From the NCBI GenBank assembly GCA_903847385.1, contig CAINDO010000449.1:27036-91035 (forward strand): a stretch of 64,000 nucleotides of DNA, in the 5' to 3' direction. The notes beneath the pieces were generated by a model. It was not told the origin of the DNA. It made no database searches and saw nothing but the letters and a program-made list of their open reading frames with translations. Shown piece after piece: positions 23,102-32,294 of the stretch. The translations under genes and the position numbers were made by a program. Every line of letters starts with the position of its first letter. Within the stretch, counting starts at the first letter, position 1. The DNA is from an uncultured Myxococcales bacterium (GTDB taxonomy: Bacteria > Myxococcota_A > Bradymonadia > UBA7976 > UBA1532).

Positions 23102-24693
23102 TCGCCTACCGTCCGGTCAATGGCTTCATGAAGGGGAGTTGAATTCTCCCAGAACGCATCGAGCAAACTGAGAAGATCCGCGTTGTTGTCATGACGCGCC
23201 GCAGTGGTCAGGGCGTCACCGAAGTTGTTGAAAGAGCACCCAAGGACCCAGGTTTGATCGTCGACAACAAGAAATCGATCATGAATGTCGTCGGCGAGGA
23301 GAACTCGAACCTCGACCTGGACGGAGCGATCTTGCTGAGATATTTGGTTAAGCATTGATTCGATATTGACAAGTCGCCCAAGAGGCTTTTCGACGGCGCC
23401 CGGCACAATCTTAGAACGAGTCAACAAGCACTGAACTTTCACGCCTTCGCGACCTGTTGCGAGAGCGAATCGCGCGATGTCGCCCTCGGAGAGGAAGGGA
23501 TCAACCATACGCACTCGCTTCTGAGCGGTGGCGATTTGAGCACGCAGCCAGGTCGTTGCTTCCGGAATCTGCTTGAGGAACGACACCTGCAAGGCCCGCT
23601 CCTCCATATCCCCTCGCTGCGCCCAGCGAAGTTGACGAGAACGGAGGAAGCTTTCATGAGCCGGTGCGGACGTGCCAATGCTCGTTGTTCGCTCGGAACT
23701 CACGAGGGGCACCTCGTAGGTTTCTGGTTCAGTGGTTCGTTTCCTGGCTGGCGCAGAGACTTGGCGCGTACCGGATCTGATTCCTATGTTCACTGATATT
23801 TGGCGAAGTCGATATGCTGGTGCCTGCGAATACAGTGTGCCCCTCGTGCTGCATATGAGATGCATGCCATTCTTGCCGATATCATGGTTCCACCGTAGTA
23901 ACGTAAGTTCGCCGCGCACGGGTGCGACCACGACAGTCGAATGTTCCCCAAAACGTTCTTCGAACGCGACAATCGTCAGCTCATCGAGGGCACATCCAAC
24001 ACGTGCTCGCAGATGCACAGCCATGACCTGGTCCTCGGGGAAGAAGACGTCCAGTTCACGCAGCAACGGATTTGGCAAGATGAGGTACACGCACCCGGCC
24101 AGGTCAGGGTAGCCAGCAAGGTTCAGGCCGCATCGCGAGTGCACCCACTCGCATAGCCTGCCCCAAGCACCAATTGCTAACGCACTGCGCAAGACCTCAG
24201 GCTCGGTGCAGGAATACGATGCGAAGCGCACGCCGGCAGGCACACTTCCCGCAAATGACAGCGGCGATCCAACGGTGCTGCCGGCAACGCAGAAGCTGCC
24301 CCACGGGGGTTCGAAGCCCCCCACCGCAACCGTGAGGCGATTATCGACTATTGACGGTCGATCGATTTGTACATGCGGAATGCTCGCGCCACCGACTCCC
24401 AAATTCCGGAACCACTTGAGGCCCGCTTCAATATTGAGATGTGCGCGACGGTGCCACGCATCTACGTGTCCCGGAAGCACCGTGTGGCCGTCACGTGGGT
24501 TGGTAGGGATTTCCGGTAGTATACACTCGCCTCTGGGAACCAGACGCATTGACGCAAACAGAAGTCGTGCATGTTGTTTTGAGTCCGTCGGCAGGCGGAA
24601 GGAGATGATGTCGATAGTTGCTTGCTGATAATCACGCAGCAGAGCCCGCAGCGATTTGTCGCCGGAGTCAAGTGGCCCGCCTGGATTCGACAT
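23098..24693 (-). CDS. PLD-like nuclease-domain protein
   Basis: 531 residues from ATG 24693, with AGGAG 11 bp upstream. The first ~330 residues are a mixed alpha/beta region I do not recognise (FEPPWGSFCVAGS; YPDLAGCVYLILPNPLL). The last third contains WLRAQIATAQKRVRMVDPFL and then HDRFLVVDD beginning at His471, with VLGCSFNNFG following. This is a single H-x-(K/R)-x4-D motif (Arg473 in place of Lys, Asp478) of the phospholipase D superfamily, as in several stand-alone nucleases and defence effectors. With one motif copy the active enzyme would need to dimerise. First gene of the lower-GC three-gene cluster. Confidence 0.7.
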   Translation of the reverse strand: MSNPGGPLDSGDKSLRALLRDYQQATIDIISFRLPTDSKQHARLLFASMRLVPRGECILPEIPTNPRDGHTVLPGHVDAWHRRAHLNIEAGLKWFRNLGVGGASIPHVQIDRPSIVDNRLTVAVGGFEPPWGSFCVAGSTVGSPLSFAGSVPAGVRFASYSCTEPEVLRSALAIGAWGRLCEWVHSRCGLNLAGYPDLAGCVYLILPNPLLRELDVFFPEDQVMAVHLRARVGCALDELTIVAFEERFGEHSTVVVAPVRGELTLLRWNHDIGKNGMHLICSTRGTLYSQAPAYRLRQISVNIGIRSGTRQVSAPARKRTTEPETYEVPLVSSERTTSIGTSAPAHESFLRSRQLRWAQRGDMEERALQVSFLKQIPEATTWLRAQIATAQKRVRMVDPFLSEGDIARFALATGREGVKVQCLLTRSKIVPGAVEKPLGRLVNIESMLNQISQQDRSVQVEVRVLLADDIHDRFLVVDDQTWVLGCSFNNFGDALTTAARHDNNADLLSLLDAFWENSTPLHEAIDRTVGE

Positions 24694-24705
24694 TTGTGTA
24701 TTCAC

Positions 24706-25274
24706 TCCTGCACCGACCGATCATGCGCCATCAATTTCGCGTCAGCTCATTCGAAACCGTGCCCGGAGAATTCGCTCCACGCATTGTCGAGGTTCCGCAC
24801 GAATGCTGCGGAGCCGATCAGGACCCATGCGCCTGACCTTGTGATCGCTCGGCGGGCCTCGTCAGCAATCCGGGGGTGGCGTCAGCCTTGTGGACGATAG
24901 CAAATGAGGCCCCTTCGACGACAACAAGTGCGCCGCTTCGAATTGTTCGCGCGAGTTCCCGGCTGGTTGTCCCGGAATCTCACCGGAGTTAGGAGCGCCC
25001 CGGAGGCAACCGCCACCGTCCAACTTCACCAACCGATTCCGGGCCGACCTCATGCGACCTACGCGAGTTTGTACATGCCCTGTCCCCGCGCGAAACGGCG
25101 GAGCGCACCCCATTGACCATCATCGTCACGGGCCGACGGTTAGGTTGCGCGAACTCCCTGGAGCCCGGTTCTTCCCAGCAGCGGCAAGACTCCCCGCTGC
25201 AGGAGACGGCGCCCGCTCGCGCTCGGTGAGCGATCGAGGGAGGGCCTGCCAATTGCGTCTGACTGCCTCCACCG
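24706..25274. other. Intergenic region
   Basis: About 570 bp upstream of the PLD-like gene and downstream of the nuclease-like gene at 25275. It should hold the promoter of the three-gene cluster. I found no supported gene, RNA or clear repeat in it. Confidence 0.45.
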
Positions 25275-26138
25275 TCAGGCCATCCGCTGCTGATGTGCGA
25301 GCTCGACAAGCACCTTGAGCGCCGGCTTCGTCACGTCGCTGTCTTTCAACCGGAGCCGGTAGCAGTTCCACCGGTTATCGTAGCTGAGCGCATCAAGCCC
25401 CGCCTCAGCGATTACCTTGTCGATATCCGGCGACTCGCGCAACTTCACCTCCATGACCACGTGCGCCTTCTGCGGAGTGAAAGTGACGAAGTTGATTGCC
25501 CTGCCGTCCTTCTGAAGCCCGATGTAGAATTTATTATACTTCAACTCGACGGCTGGGTCGATTTCGCGCGCAATCGCGAAGAGCTTGTCGGCAGTCGCTA
25601 CCGTGGCGGGCTTGGCGCGCTGCTCCCAGTACGCACGGTCCGCAGGGGCCGCTTCGGCTGCCTCGTCCTCGTCCACGACGCCTCGGCGGAGTTCGTCCAG
25701 GACCGTAGTGAAAACAAGCGTCGTTTGATCTCCGACCTCCAGCGCCTGAACCCTGATCGCAACGAGTGGAATCGCACCGTTGAACAACGAAATCACATTC
25801 AGGAACCGGCCAGTCACGTCCTCCGCGATGATCACCGCGCAGTGGTCGTACTGCGGATAGCGCTTCCGCTCGACGTCCCAGTACTCGATCGTCCGAACAA
25901 TGTGCGTCTCGTCCGTTGCGCCCAGCTGCAGCTCAACCTCATACCGCCGCTTGGTCTCCCTGTCCTGCAGCAACAGGTCCAGACGACCGCCCGATGGCTG
26001 GATTCGCTCTGCTTGGAGCATCACGAGGTCGCCAAGCCCGAGAATTGACGGATCGTCCTGTATCAACTTTTGCACCCACTTCTCGTCCAACTCCGGGTGC
26101 AGCTTCATGTTCAGCATTTTTGGCTTTACATATTTCAT
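25275..26138 (-). CDS. Nuclease-fold-like hypothetical protein
   Basis: 287 residues from ATG 26138, preceded by TGGAG. Near residues 50-75, QPSGGRLDLLLQDRETKRRY followed by EVELQLGATDE resembles the D...E-x-(K/Q) strand pair of PD-(D/E)XK/NucS-like proteins, with Gln where Lys is usual. ETHIVRTIEYWDVERKRYPQ and a strand with AVIIAEDVTGRFLNV follow. The C-terminal ~100 residues form a second domain (ELKYNKFYIGLQKDGRAINF; DNRWNCYRLRLKDSDVTKP). Such proteins are often encoded on mobile elements. It lies 77 bp downstream of the ParB-like gene and probably shares its transcript. Catalysis is uncertain because of the Gln. Confidence 0.65.
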   Translation of the reverse strand: MKYVKPKMLNMKLHPELDEKWVQKLIQDDPSILGLGDLVMLQAERIQPSGGRLDLLLQDRETKRRYEVELQLGATDETHIVRTIEYWDVERKRYPQYDHCAVIIAEDVTGRFLNVISLFNGAIPLVAIRVQALEVGDQTTLVFTTVLDELRRGVVDEDEAAEAAPADRAYWEQRAKPATVATADKLFAIAREIDPAVELKYNKFYIGLQKDGRAINFVTFTPQKAHVVMEVKLRESPDIDKVIAEAGLDALSYDNRWNCYRLRLKDSDVTKPALKVLVELAHQQRMA

Positions 26139-26215
26139 TACAACTCCAGGCTGGTCCCAGAAACAGAGTGGCCGATAGGTGCAAATGCAAGCGCCAATGC
26201 CGTGCGGCCGGTTAC

Positions 26216-27127
26216 CTACCCCAGCAGCTTCAGCAGCTTCTCCAGTTCGGCCTTCATCAGCACCTTCTCCGTCGGCGTGAGCTTGCCGATCTCCACCTTC
26301 ACCGGTGAGAACCGGACTTCTCCGGCCTTCAGGTCCGTCTGCTTCGGCTGGAAGAGGCTGACGAACCCCGGAGCGGCCTTCTTCGCGGCTGCTTTGCGGA
26401 ATTCCTTCTTCAGCTGGGCGACCGAGAGTTGCTCGTCATTGACGCGCTTGACCCAGCGCAGGTAGTCCGCAGGCTTCCCGTCACCGAGCAGCGCACGAAG
26501 GGTGATAGCGTGCGTGGCCTGGAAGGGCTGCTCCGGGTCATCCACTGCCTCTTGTACGGCAGGTGGCAGTTTGAGGAGCGACTTGACGTTCCGTTGCTGC
26601 CGCTCGTTCAGCCCGAGCACGCCCGCGATGTCGGTCCCCGTGTAGCCGCGGGCCTCGTATCCCCGGATCGCGATGGCCTTGTCGATGTCGCTGTAGGTCT
26701 TCCGGTTGGAGTTCTCGAGGACGGAGACCCGATACGCCTCCTCGTCGGTCAGCATACGGACAACAGCGGGGACCTCCGTGAGCCCCGCGTTCCTGGCAGC
26801 CGTCGTCCGCCGGAACCCGCAGATCAGCTGAAACTTCGGTCCCTTCCTGCCGTCCTTCGCCCGCAGCACGATGGGCACCTGGATCCCCTGGGCCTTGATC
26901 GATTCCTCCAGCGGGCCGGTCCGAAGAGCCGCTCGGAACATGTACGCCTCGTCGGCGAGGTCGATGTCCTCGATGGGGACCATCTGGACCTTGCCGGCAC
27001 CCAGGGCGATGGAGGGAGCCGGCGAAACCGCCTCGCCATCGGCGGCAGTGCCTGCAGCGCCTTCGGCCGCCTCCAGGCTCGACACCATCGTCTCCGCTTC
27101 GGTCTGCTCCCGTTTCCCGCTGCTCAC
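26216..27127 (-). CDS. ParB/Spo0J-like nuclease-domain protein
   Basis: 303 residues from a GTG at 27127 behind AGAGGA. After a Ser/Ala/Glu-rich leader of about 45 residues comes a ParB N-terminal domain: VPIEDIDLADEAYMF, GPLEESIKAQGIQVPIVLRA and FQLICGFRRTTAARNAGLTE, where CGFRR replaces the usual GERR. A helix-turn-helix region follows (EARGYTGTDIAGVLGLNERQ, then a long helix). The Lys-rich C-terminus lacks a clear dimerisation domain. No ParA is adjacent, so it is an orphan ParB-like protein as often found on islands and in phages. Role in segregation or regulation unknown. Confidence 0.8.
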   Translation of the reverse strand: MSSGKREQTEAETMVSSLEAAEGAAGTAADGEAVSPAPSIALGAGKVQMVPIEDIDLADEAYMFRAALRTGPLEESIKAQGIQVPIVLRAKDGRKGPKFQLICGFRRTTAARNAGLTEVPAVVRMLTDEEAYRVSVLENSNRKTYSDIDKAIAIRGYEARGYTGTDIAGVLGLNERQQRNVKSLLKLPPAVQEAVDDPEQPFQATHAITLRALLGDGKPADYLRWVKRVNDEQLSVAQLKKEFRKAAAKKAAPGFVSLFQPKQTDLKAGEVRFSPVKVEIGKLTPTEKVLMKAELEKLLKLLG

Positions 27128-27348
27128 TGAGAATCCTCTTGTCGAAGTTGCCGAAGCACTTTCGGACGATGAAGTTCGCAGTGCAAGGTCAAACTCGGAG
27201 AAATGAAGAAGCGGGCGGCAATCGATTGCCGCGACCGTCGCTGGGCGAGAACCGCTTGGAATGACCTTGGGCGGCGCTCGTAGGCCGCAGTCCTGCAGGT
27301 CGCCAAAATCTTGGGTCCACGATCATTACGCCTGGCTGACCCCGTACG

Positions 27349-28035
27349 TCATGCTTCAGCTTGCGGCACGTTGCACGTTGCGAGTCCGTGGGCGCGGCAC
27401 CCGCGGGCGTCGACGACAATCCAGGAGATCGTCCCTCCGACCGCATCTGGCTCCTGTTCAATCGCGTGCTCGATCCGGAGCGCTGCAACCGTAGTGAGCC
27501 TATTGCCGTCGCAGTGCCCTTGACCGCGGGTGAACTCTGGTGCGCTGAGCATCTTGCCACGCGGCGTGCGCCCGAGGCGGCTACCTCTCTTCCTCGGGAT
27601 GTCGGCCCAACACGACACCGGCACCTCGTCGACCAACTGGAACGACTTCAAATGGCCGCCCTCGTTGAACCCGCCTTGCCATCTGGAGACCCTTGGGAAC
27701 TCCCCTTGCGTGTCGACGACCAGGATCTCGCACAAGGTCGACACCAACTCGGGCCGATGTTCCCGCAGCCGACGATGAACTTCCCGAATCTGGGCGACAA
27801 GCTCCTCGGCGGAACAAGGGACCGTGGCAGTACCTGGGTTCGCCGCCACCGCACTTTCGAGGCGAATGATCGCCTCGAAAACTGATGAGCGCCCGGAGGT
27901 TCCGACGAGGAAGCGTCCAAACAAGAGTGCAATCTTGGCGCACGTTCCTGTCACCTTCCCGTCGTCGTCTGTGATCGCGGAATCCGCCGCGATCACAGAC
28001 GCACTGCTGTCGGCCCATGCCGTAATGTAGGTCAT
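27349..28035 (-). CDS. Ntn-hydrolase-like protein
   Basis: 228 residues from ATG 28035 behind AAAGGGGGG. The chain begins MTYITAWADSSASVIAADSA. After Met removal an N-terminal Thr followed by a strand and an AAD turn recalls proteasome-type Ntn hydrolases, and KIALLFGRFLVGTSGRSS fits their second strand pair. The rest is mixed alpha/beta and ends near the variable Cys-containing tail ATCNVPQAEA. The call rests on the N-terminal pattern only. It follows the XRE-ImmA gene by 54 bp on the same strand. Confidence 0.5.
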   Translation of the reverse strand: MTYITAWADSSASVIAADSAITDDDGKVTGTCAKIALLFGRFLVGTSGRSSVFEAIIRLESAVAANPGTATVPCSAEELVAQIREVHRRLREHRPELVSTLCEILVVDTQGEFPRVSRWQGGFNEGGHLKSFQLVDEVPVSCWADIPRKRGSRLGRTPRGKMLSAPEFTRGQGHCDGNRLTTVAALRIEHAIEQEPDAVGGTISWIVVDARGCRAHGLATCNVPQAEA

Positions 28036-28089
28036 TCTGCCCCCCTTTGGCGTGAAACTCGCTTCCACGCCCCATCAACCATTGCTGCG

Positions 28090-29196
28090 TCACGGGGCTG
28101 CTCTCAACAGCAGGCCTTCGAGGTCCTGCGGGCGAACCCCAAGAAGTGTTGCGATGTCGGCCCGACTGCTTTCCTCCTCTGCAATCTGCAGTGCCTGGCC
28201 GAGCACCACCGGGAATTCTCTGTTTGGCTCATCGGGCTCCGCCGTGCCGAAGTGTTGATTCAGGTAGACGAAGGCCCTCCGGTAACTGGCCTCCGAAAGC
28301 ACACCGAGGTCACGGGAACGGCGGACGATTGCGCGCGCCGAGACACGCCAGCGGCGTTTGAGTTCCCAAATCAGCTCCCAGTTCAGCCAACGCGGCGCTT
28401 CACGGATGAATGATTCACTCGGCATGAGGAATGCGCTCGCGAACAGGTTCGCTTGCCGCTCAAGCTCAGGATTGCCCGGCTGCGCATCTACGTGCATCAC
28501 CAAGTGGCCGAGTTCGTGGGCTGCGTCGAATCGGGAGCGCGCCGGAGCCCCCTTCCCGTCGGAGAGGAACAGGAACGGGCGCTGCTTCCCAGAGCCCGCC
28601 CGCCAGCCGGAAAACGCGTCTACTTCGGAGCACTCGTTCGATATATATGTAACAATCGCACCTCTCCCTTCCAATAGCCACACGACGTTGCTGATGGGGC
28701 CGGGTCCGAGCGCCCACGCCCGGCGAACTTCATCCGCCGCTCGTTCCACGTCGCCATCGCTCGCGACGGCTCGGTCGAGGCGCGGAATTTGCTCTGCTGG
28801 AATCGCTGCGTACTCCTCAAGCACATCTGCAAGTTCGCAAAGAAGAGTTCCCACGGACAGGAGATAGCGCCGGTCCCGTTGGGTGGCCGAGCGAAGGCTT
28901 CGGAAGTGACACGACTCCACCGAGAGGACGCCGGCAGCCAGTTCCTTCGCAAAGAATCCCGCCGGTACGCCGAGCGCGAGAGCAAGCTCCCCCACAGTGC
29001 GGCCATCGGGCTTGATACGCCCGGATTCAAACTGGCTCATGGCGCTGGGAGTTCGCGCCACCCGCTCGGCGAGCTCAGCCTTCGTGAGCTTCCGGAGCTC
29101 GCGCGCGAGCGTAAGGCGTTCGGGGCGAAACAGCTGAGCAGCCAAGTGATGGTCATTAGGACCAAGGGTTAGCGGGGGCTGGAAACCTCGGGTCAT
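28090..29196 (-). CDS. XRE regulator fused to ImmA/IrrE metalloprotease
   Basis: 368 residues. Residues about 27-85 form an XRE helix-turn-helix (LTKAELAERVARTPSAMSQF, then a GELALALGV ending). The second half holds the ImmA/IrrE zinc-protease motif AAHELGHLVMH (His227-Glu228-x2-His231) and the family pattern QANLFASAFLMPSE. Such fusions sense a signal and cleave a repressor or act as antitoxin-like regulators. The ATG overlaps the stop of the upstream gene (ATGA), indicating a two-gene unit. Length and domain order are typical. Confidence 0.92.
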   Translation of the reverse strand: MTRGFQPPLTLGPNDHHLAAQLFRPERLTLARELRKLTKAELAERVARTPSAMSQFESGRIKPDGRTVGELALALGVPAGFFAKELAAGVLSVESCHFRSLRSATQRDRRYLLSVGTLLCELADVLEEYAAIPAEQIPRLDRAVASDGDVERAADEVRRAWALGPGPISNVVWLLEGRGAIVTYISNECSEVDAFSGWRAGSGKQRPFLFLSDGKGAPARSRFDAAHELGHLVMHVDAQPGNPELERQANLFASAFLMPSESFIREAPRWLNWELIWELKRRWRVSARAIVRRSRDLGVLSEASYRRAFVYLNQHFGTAEPDEPNREFPVVLGQALQIAEEESSRADIATLLGVRPQDLEGLLLRAAP

Positions 29197-29816
29197 GCGC
29201 CGCTTCCAGGCCTACGCCGGCGCTGGATGACCGGCACCTCGATCGTCTCCTCGGGCGGCAACGTGGCCTTGATCGGCTCGCGCTCGCGAACCCCGTCACC
29301 CCGCTGCCAGATCCGCTCGGCGTGGCCCCATCGCTTGATTCGGTTGTTGTCGTCAATTGAATCGGGGAGGGCGAGGTACACCGCGCACAGGCCGTCGGTC
29401 GGGTTTCCGAGATGAGCAATGACCACGCCACCCGCACGCGGTGGGCGCTCGAAACCCGGCAAAGTCAGCTGGTGATTGGACAACGTCCATGCAGCACTAC
29501 AATTGTCCGGGAGCGCCTCGTCGATCGATTCGCGCTCGTTGCTCCCAACCCGGTGGCAGCCTACCTCGAAGCCTGCCACGTCGAGACGAAATACCGGCGT
29601 TCTGCTCTTCACCACCACGCCATGCAGGGATGCGGCGTCGACAAGGCGCTTCGCCGCATAGTGGTAGACGCAGAACCCGAACGTTGACGGGTTGCTCCCC
29701 TCTTCGGGCTTGTAGTCCTCGCAGGCCTTCGAATAGGCGTTTCGGAGACTACCGACGATGGCGTCACGCCACTCGGGCACGAAGGCCTTCTGGAACTGGG
29801 CACGCAACTTGTCGGG
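29193..29816 (-). CDS. Partner of the XRE-ImmA protein, unknown family
   Basis: 207 residues. I chose the ATG at 29816 because it has GGAGG eight bases upstream; the ATG at 29831 is itself part of that site. N-terminal helices (FQKAFVPEWRDAIVGSLRN) lead to a mixed alpha/beta middle (GGVVIAHLGNPTDGLCAVYL) and a basic, Pro/Arg-rich end (IEVPVIQRRRRPG). Its stop overlaps the start of the XRE-ImmA gene, so the two are co-translated, as in toxin-antitoxin-like ImmA pairs. It could be the toxin, substrate or sensor; this is inference. Confidence 0.65.
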   Translation of the reverse strand, partial: PDKLRAQFQKAFVPEWRDAIVGSLRNAYSKACEDYKPEEGSNPSTFGFCVYHYAAKRLVDAASLHGVVVKSRTPVFRLDVAGFEVGCHRVGSNERESIDEALPDNCSAAWTLSNHQLTLPGFERPPRAGGVVIAHLGNPTDGLCAVYLALPDSIDDNNRIKRWGHAERIWQRGDGVREREPIKATLPPEETIEVPVIQRRRRPGSGA

Positions 29817-30061
29817 CATCGCAGCCTCCATTCGTTGCGGTAGAATGTAGCATACTGCTCACTTTCTGCAACAAACTTAAGGCAGGTGCGCGTTCCGCAG
29901 AGCCGATCACGTGACGGCGGATTCTCCCGGCGCGATGCGGCCGATCTGCTGGGTGGGGTACGCCGAGGGATATCCGTTGTGCATTAAAGCGCAGCTTGCA
30001 CAACGAGCCGGCCCCTGGTACTCCTCCTCCGCCACGACAACCACGCGGAGGAGTTCACGCC

Positions 30062-31417
30062 ATGGCGTACGTCCGGAAGAAGGGCAACCAGCTCGCAATC
30101 GTCCACGGAGAGCGGGACGAGGCAGGCGCGGTCCAGCAGCGGACGCTGTTCACCATCTACTCGAAGGCTGAGGCCCTTGCCGCGGTCGGCGACCAGACGA
30201 GCCTCTTCAGACACATCCTCGAGAGCGACAACCCGAACATCAAGTTCAACTGGTCCACCATCGAGCGGGACATCAAGGCCGACCTCGGCCACCTCCCCGA
30301 CCTGGTCGCCTACAAGCCCCACCGTGTGGAGGGGCAGTTCAGGGAGGCCCTGGTCGGCTTCGCGCGGGAGTTACTCCTGGCCGACCCCCAGACCCTCATC
30401 TCGTCCGCCCGCCTCCTCCAGGGCCAGAGGCGTGAGCTGGAGTACGTCAAGAAGCTCATCGACTGGCGGCTCAGCCTCACCGACCAGAAGGAGAACGAGT
30501 GGAACCGGGACAACCCCTTCTTCTGGCGAGCGACGATGGCCAGGAAGGGGGTCCCGAGCGACGCCTGGGAGGAGCTGGAGGAGCTGTTCAACTCGGGCAA
30601 CCATGACGGCGCGGAGGCCCTCGCGAAGCTCCTGGTGGAGGCGTGGGACAACTTCGCCATCGGCCACAACTACCTGGGCCTCGTGAAGATGGAGCGGCGC
30701 GACTTCCAGGGGGCCGTCGCGGACTTCCAGAAGGCGATGGAGGTCGGGCGCACGCTGTTCCCGAAGCGGATCAAGAAGGCCGACTACTGGTCGGACCACG
30801 AGACCCGGCCCTACATCCGGTCGATGTGCTACCTGGCGCAGGCCTACAACCGGCTCGGGGAGTACAGGAAGGCACTGGACCTCTGCGACCGCCTGGAGAG
30901 GGAGTGCGGCCAGGACATCACGGGCACGACGGAGCGGATTCCGCTCTACCTGAACAGCCGGCAGTGGGATCTGGCCAAGCGGGCCGCGTCGACGGTCCAC
31001 GGGATCTACCCGGAGGAGACCTTCGCACTGGCGTTCGCGACATTCGAACTCGGGGACAGAAAGGCGGCCGCGGCCTACATGCTCCACGCCGTGATCAGGT
31101 TCCCCCGGGCCGCCAGGATGCTCTGCGGGGAGAAGCGCAGGACGGCCCCCAAGGGGTACGAAGAGGTCAACGACCACAACACCGGGGTCGGCCTGCTGCG
31201 GGACCTGGAGACCTACCTGAAGGAGCACCGAAAGGCGGTGGGATTCTTGAAGGAGTTCATGGGTCGGCCCGAGGTCGTCGCGCTCGTGGAAGAGGCCAAG
31301 CAGGTTCGGGAGAAGGCGAGCGCGAACCGCACCGAGGACCGGACCTGGTACGACCGCCGGGCCGAGATGGAGGGGCTGCCGTTCGCACAGGCGAAGGCGA
31401 TCGAATTGGGGCTGTGA
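30062..31417 (+). CDS. TPR-repeat protein
   Basis: 451 residues. The ATG at 30062 is preceded by GGAGGAG; an earlier in-frame start lacks a site. The N-terminus is MAYVRKKGNQLAIVHGERDE with a beta-hairpin look. Residues about 180-370 contain tetratricopeptide-like helices, for example NYLGLVKMERRDFQGAVADF and LAQAYNRLGEYRKALDLCDR. The rest is charged helix. It is cytoplasmic and probably a protein-interaction scaffold. It is the only rightward gene in this part of the island, and no partner is adjacent. The function of the N-terminal domain is unknown. Confidence 0.75.
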   Translation: MAYVRKKGNQLAIVHGERDEAGAVQQRTLFTIYSKAEALAAVGDQTSLFRHILESDNPNIKFNWSTIERDIKADLGHLPDLVAYKPHRVEGQFREALVGFARELLLADPQTLISSARLLQGQRRELEYVKKLIDWRLSLTDQKENEWNRDNPFFWRATMARKGVPSDAWEELEELFNSGNHDGAEALAKLLVEAWDNFAIGHNYLGLVKMERRDFQGAVADFQKAMEVGRTLFPKRIKKADYWSDHETRPYIRSMCYLAQAYNRLGEYRKALDLCDRLERECGQDITGTTERIPLYLNSRQWDLAKRAASTVHGIYPEETFALAFATFELGDRKAAAAYMLHAVIRFPRAARMLCGEKRRTAPKGYEEVNDHNTGVGLLRDLETYLKEHRKAVGFLKEFMGRPEVVALVEEAKQVREKASANRTEDRTWYDRRAEMEGLPFAQAKAIELGL

Positions 31418-31586
31418 AGCGGCACATCGTGCCGCGGAACAAGAAGAACGAGAAGACGGCGGATTGACAGGGCGGCCCCAATTCGGGCAGTCGATAGCGA
31501 GACCGCCATCCTGCCGGGGACCACGCGCCATCCCGGCGCGCCAGGCGGCTTCTGCGGTTGGCCGAGTTCGGGGGGGGTGAGGATCG

Positions 31587-31976
31587 ATGGAGATGCAGGT
31601 CGGCGCGTACTTGGTGAGGGGCCTCGCGCTGCGGGCGTTGGTGCTTGGCGTGGTGCTCGGCTACGACTTCGTGCCCGGGGTCGAGTGCAGACGTTGGAGG
31701 GACGGGTTCATCGTCGGCGTGTTCGCCGCCCTGGCCGCCCAAATAGCGCTCGTCGTCGTGTCGATTGTCCTGGGCCAGGCCGGCGTTTTCCAGCTATTCG
31801 GTGTCGCTGTGCTCGTCGAAGGGGCGGTGCTGGCGGGCGCGGTGTGGCTGGCGGGGCTGAAGGGCCGCTTCGTCGAGGTTCGCAGAGTCCCCGGACTGCT
31901 CGCCGTCAGCTTCATCGTGCTGGCGACCGAGCAACTGCTGCGTCTGGTGCTGGACCCGCTCTGGAACCGCTGGTAG
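31587..31976 (+). CDS. Small multi-pass membrane protein
   Basis: 129 residues with four hydrophobic segments: about 8-27 (VRGLALRALVLGVVLGYDF), 40-62 (FIVGVFAALAAQIALVVVSI), 66-90 (VFQLFGVAVLVEGAVLAGAV) and 98-118. Short, charged loops indicate an inner-membrane protein. The start at ATG 31587 is supported by a GGTGAGG-type site. It converges with the next gene on the other strand. No family recognised. Confidence 0.65.
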   Translation: MEMQVGAYLVRGLALRALVLGVVLGYDFVPGVECRRWRDGFIVGVFAALAAQIALVVVSIVLGQAGVFQLFGVAVLVEGAVLAGAVWLAGLKGRFVEVRRVPGLLAVSFIVLATEQLLRLVLDPLWNRW

Positions 31977-31986
31977 TTGGACGCGG

Positions 31987-32292
31987 TCAGCGAGCGAGCG
32001 CGCCGAAGAGCAGGCAAAGCGCGGCCGAGAAGCCCACAAACGCAACAAGGCCGCCGAAGAAGAGCCGCAGCAGAAATATTGCAGCGCTGATCGCGGCGCA
32101 GACGGCGGAGAAGACCATCCACCCGCCGAGCGCGTAGCCAATCACCTGCCCAAGCAGGAATGGGCGCTCGATGAGGGCGACGATCAGCAGGGCGGGAACG
32201 CCGTAGCCCGCGATGGTGATGGCGCGAAAGAGGCGGAGTTGCTTCTCGTGGGCTGCTTGGCTATCCGCCTTCTCGGAGTGGGTGGCGAACAT
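31987..32292 (-). CDS. Small membrane protein of the FGE-protein operon
   Basis: 101 residues from ATG 32292, three bases after the stop of the large upstream gene. A hydrophilic N-terminus with a Lys/His/Glu helix (HSEKADSQAAHEKQLRLFR) is followed by hydrophobic segments at about 25-45, 50-78 and 83-100. Probably an inner-membrane partner of the coiled-coil/FGE protein. No recognised family. Confidence 0.65.
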   Translation of the reverse strand: MFATHSEKADSQAAHEKQLRLFRAITIAGYGVPALLIVALIERPFLLGQVIGYALGGWMVFSAVCAAISAAIFLLRLFFGGLVAFVGFSAALCLLFGALAR

Positions 32293-32294
32293 CG

